Origin: JAGTJU01 sp038257535
GTDB taxonomy: Bacteria > Myxococcota_A > Polyangia > Fen-1088
Reading direction: 5' to 3'
Assembly (NCBI GenBank): GCA_038257535.1
Contig: JBBSJE010000092.1
Location: forward strand, 1 to 21,465
Length of the DNA: 21,465 nt
Part shown: in pieces, positions 21,005-21,465 of the stretch
Numbering within the stretch: position 1 is the stretch's first letter
How the letters are laid out: the number at the start of each line of letters is the position of its first letter
Made by a program: the position numbers and the translations under genes
Notes under the pieces: model-generated
What the model was told of the DNA's origin: nothing
Database searches by the model: none
The model's input: the letters and a program-made list of their open reading frames with translations, nothing else

Positions 21005-21465
21005 ATGCGGGTTGTGTTTTTCGGATCGCCAGATTTTGCCGTGCCCAGTTTGACCGCTGTGGCTGAGCGTTACGAGGTGGCTTTGGTGGTGGCGCAACCC
21101 GATAAGCCCGCGGGCCGTGGCCAGAAACTGCTTCCCCCCGCCGTCAAAAGCTGGGCGCTTGAACACAACCTGGAGGTGGCGCAACCACTACGCCTGCGCG
21201 GCGACGAAGGCGATGCGTTCATCGCGCGCTTGCAAGCTCTGCAGCCCGACGTGTTTGTTGTGGCCGCCTATGGAAAAATTCTGCCGCAAGCGCTGCTCGA
21301 CGTTCCTCGCTTGGGCCCATTCAACGTGCATGGGTCGCTGCTGCCGAAGTACCGCGGGGCCGCGCCCATTCAATGGGCCGTGATCAATGGTGACGCGGAG
21401 ACAGGCGTGACGATCATGAAGATGGAAGCCGGTTTGGACACGGGCCCTATGGTGGCGGTGGCAAA
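21005..21465 (+). CDS. fmt: Methionyl-tRNA formyltransferase, N-terminal part (partial)
   Basis: The first 153 codons are in the window. The enzyme formylates Met-tRNA(fMet) using 10-formyl-THF to make the initiator. Visible motifs are MRVVFFGSPDFAVPSL, AQPDKPAGRGQKL, VVAAYGKILPQALLD, and the active-site block NVHGSLLPKYRGAAPIQWA. The catalytic residues are N107, H109 and D145 (in AGLDTGPM), matching E. coli N106, H108 and D144. The ATG at 21005 is 44 nt after the DUF4388 gene, with a modest AAAG upstream. A def (deformylase) gene, the common neighbour, is not on the upstream side here. Confidence 0.96.
   Translation, partial: MRVVFFGSPDFAVPSLTAVAERYEVALVVAQPDKPAGRGQKLLPPAVKSWALEHNLEVAQPLRLRGDEGDAFIARLQALQPDVFVVAAYGKILPQALLDVPRLGPFNVHGSLLPKYRGAAPIQWAVINGDAETGVTIMKMEAGLDTGPMVAVA

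Overview
The window holds a nearly continuous bacterial str-S10-spc-alpha ribosomal protein supercluster (positions 1 to about 13350). A compact set of type III / flagellar export-gate genes follows (13520-16486), then priA, a multidomain signalling-type protein, and the start of fmt. Every convincing gene is on the + strand. The organism is a GC-rich Gram-negative bacterium. The pseudo-receiver/DUF4388/J-like protein next to priA and fmt, together with fliP/Q/R/flhB homologues of mixed flagellar and non-flagellar character, suggests Myxococcota or a related former deltaproteobacterial lineage. This placement is inference and the species is not recognised.

Layout: tuf 3' end - rpsJ - rplD - rplW - rplB - rpsS - rplV - rpsC - rplP - rpmC - rpsQ - rplN - rplE - rpsH - rplF - rplR - rpsE - rpmD - rplO - secY - (196-nt leader with two hairpins) - rpmJ - rpsM - rpsK - rpsD - rpoA - (203-nt gap with a strong hairpin) - rplQ - (tandem hairpins, likely transcription end) - fliO-fliP-fliQ-fliR-flhB(truncated) - priA - DUF4388/J-like gene - fmt (cut by the window end). 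No gene-free stretch exceeds 300 bases; the longest are 196, 203 and 170 nt and each contains inverted repeats.

Three genes almost always found in this cluster are cleanly absent: rplC (L3) between rpsJ and rplD, rplX (L24) between rplN and rplE, and rpsN (S14) between rplE and rpsH. The junctions are tight and the downstream genes keep well-placed ribosome binding sites, so this looks like real relocation or loss. L3 and L24 are the two classical 50S assembly-initiator proteins. L5, which directly follows the missing L24 slot, carries a Lys/Gly-rich N-terminal extension of about 56 residues with a GGKE tandem repeat. adk, map and infA, common between secY and rpmJ, are also not here.

The export-gate genes look unusual. 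FlhB ends right after its transmembrane part and linker, with no NPTH autocleavage domain. Its TM2-TM3 cytoplasmic loop is short. The methionine-rich gating loop of FliP is replaced by Leu-Gln-Leu, and flhA does not follow. This is either a relic or a divergent, repurposed export gate with its missing parts elsewhere. The cluster seems to be transcribed from its own promoter, which would give a leaderless mRNA starting at the fliO ATG, and translational overlaps could tie it through to priA and the DUF4388 gene.
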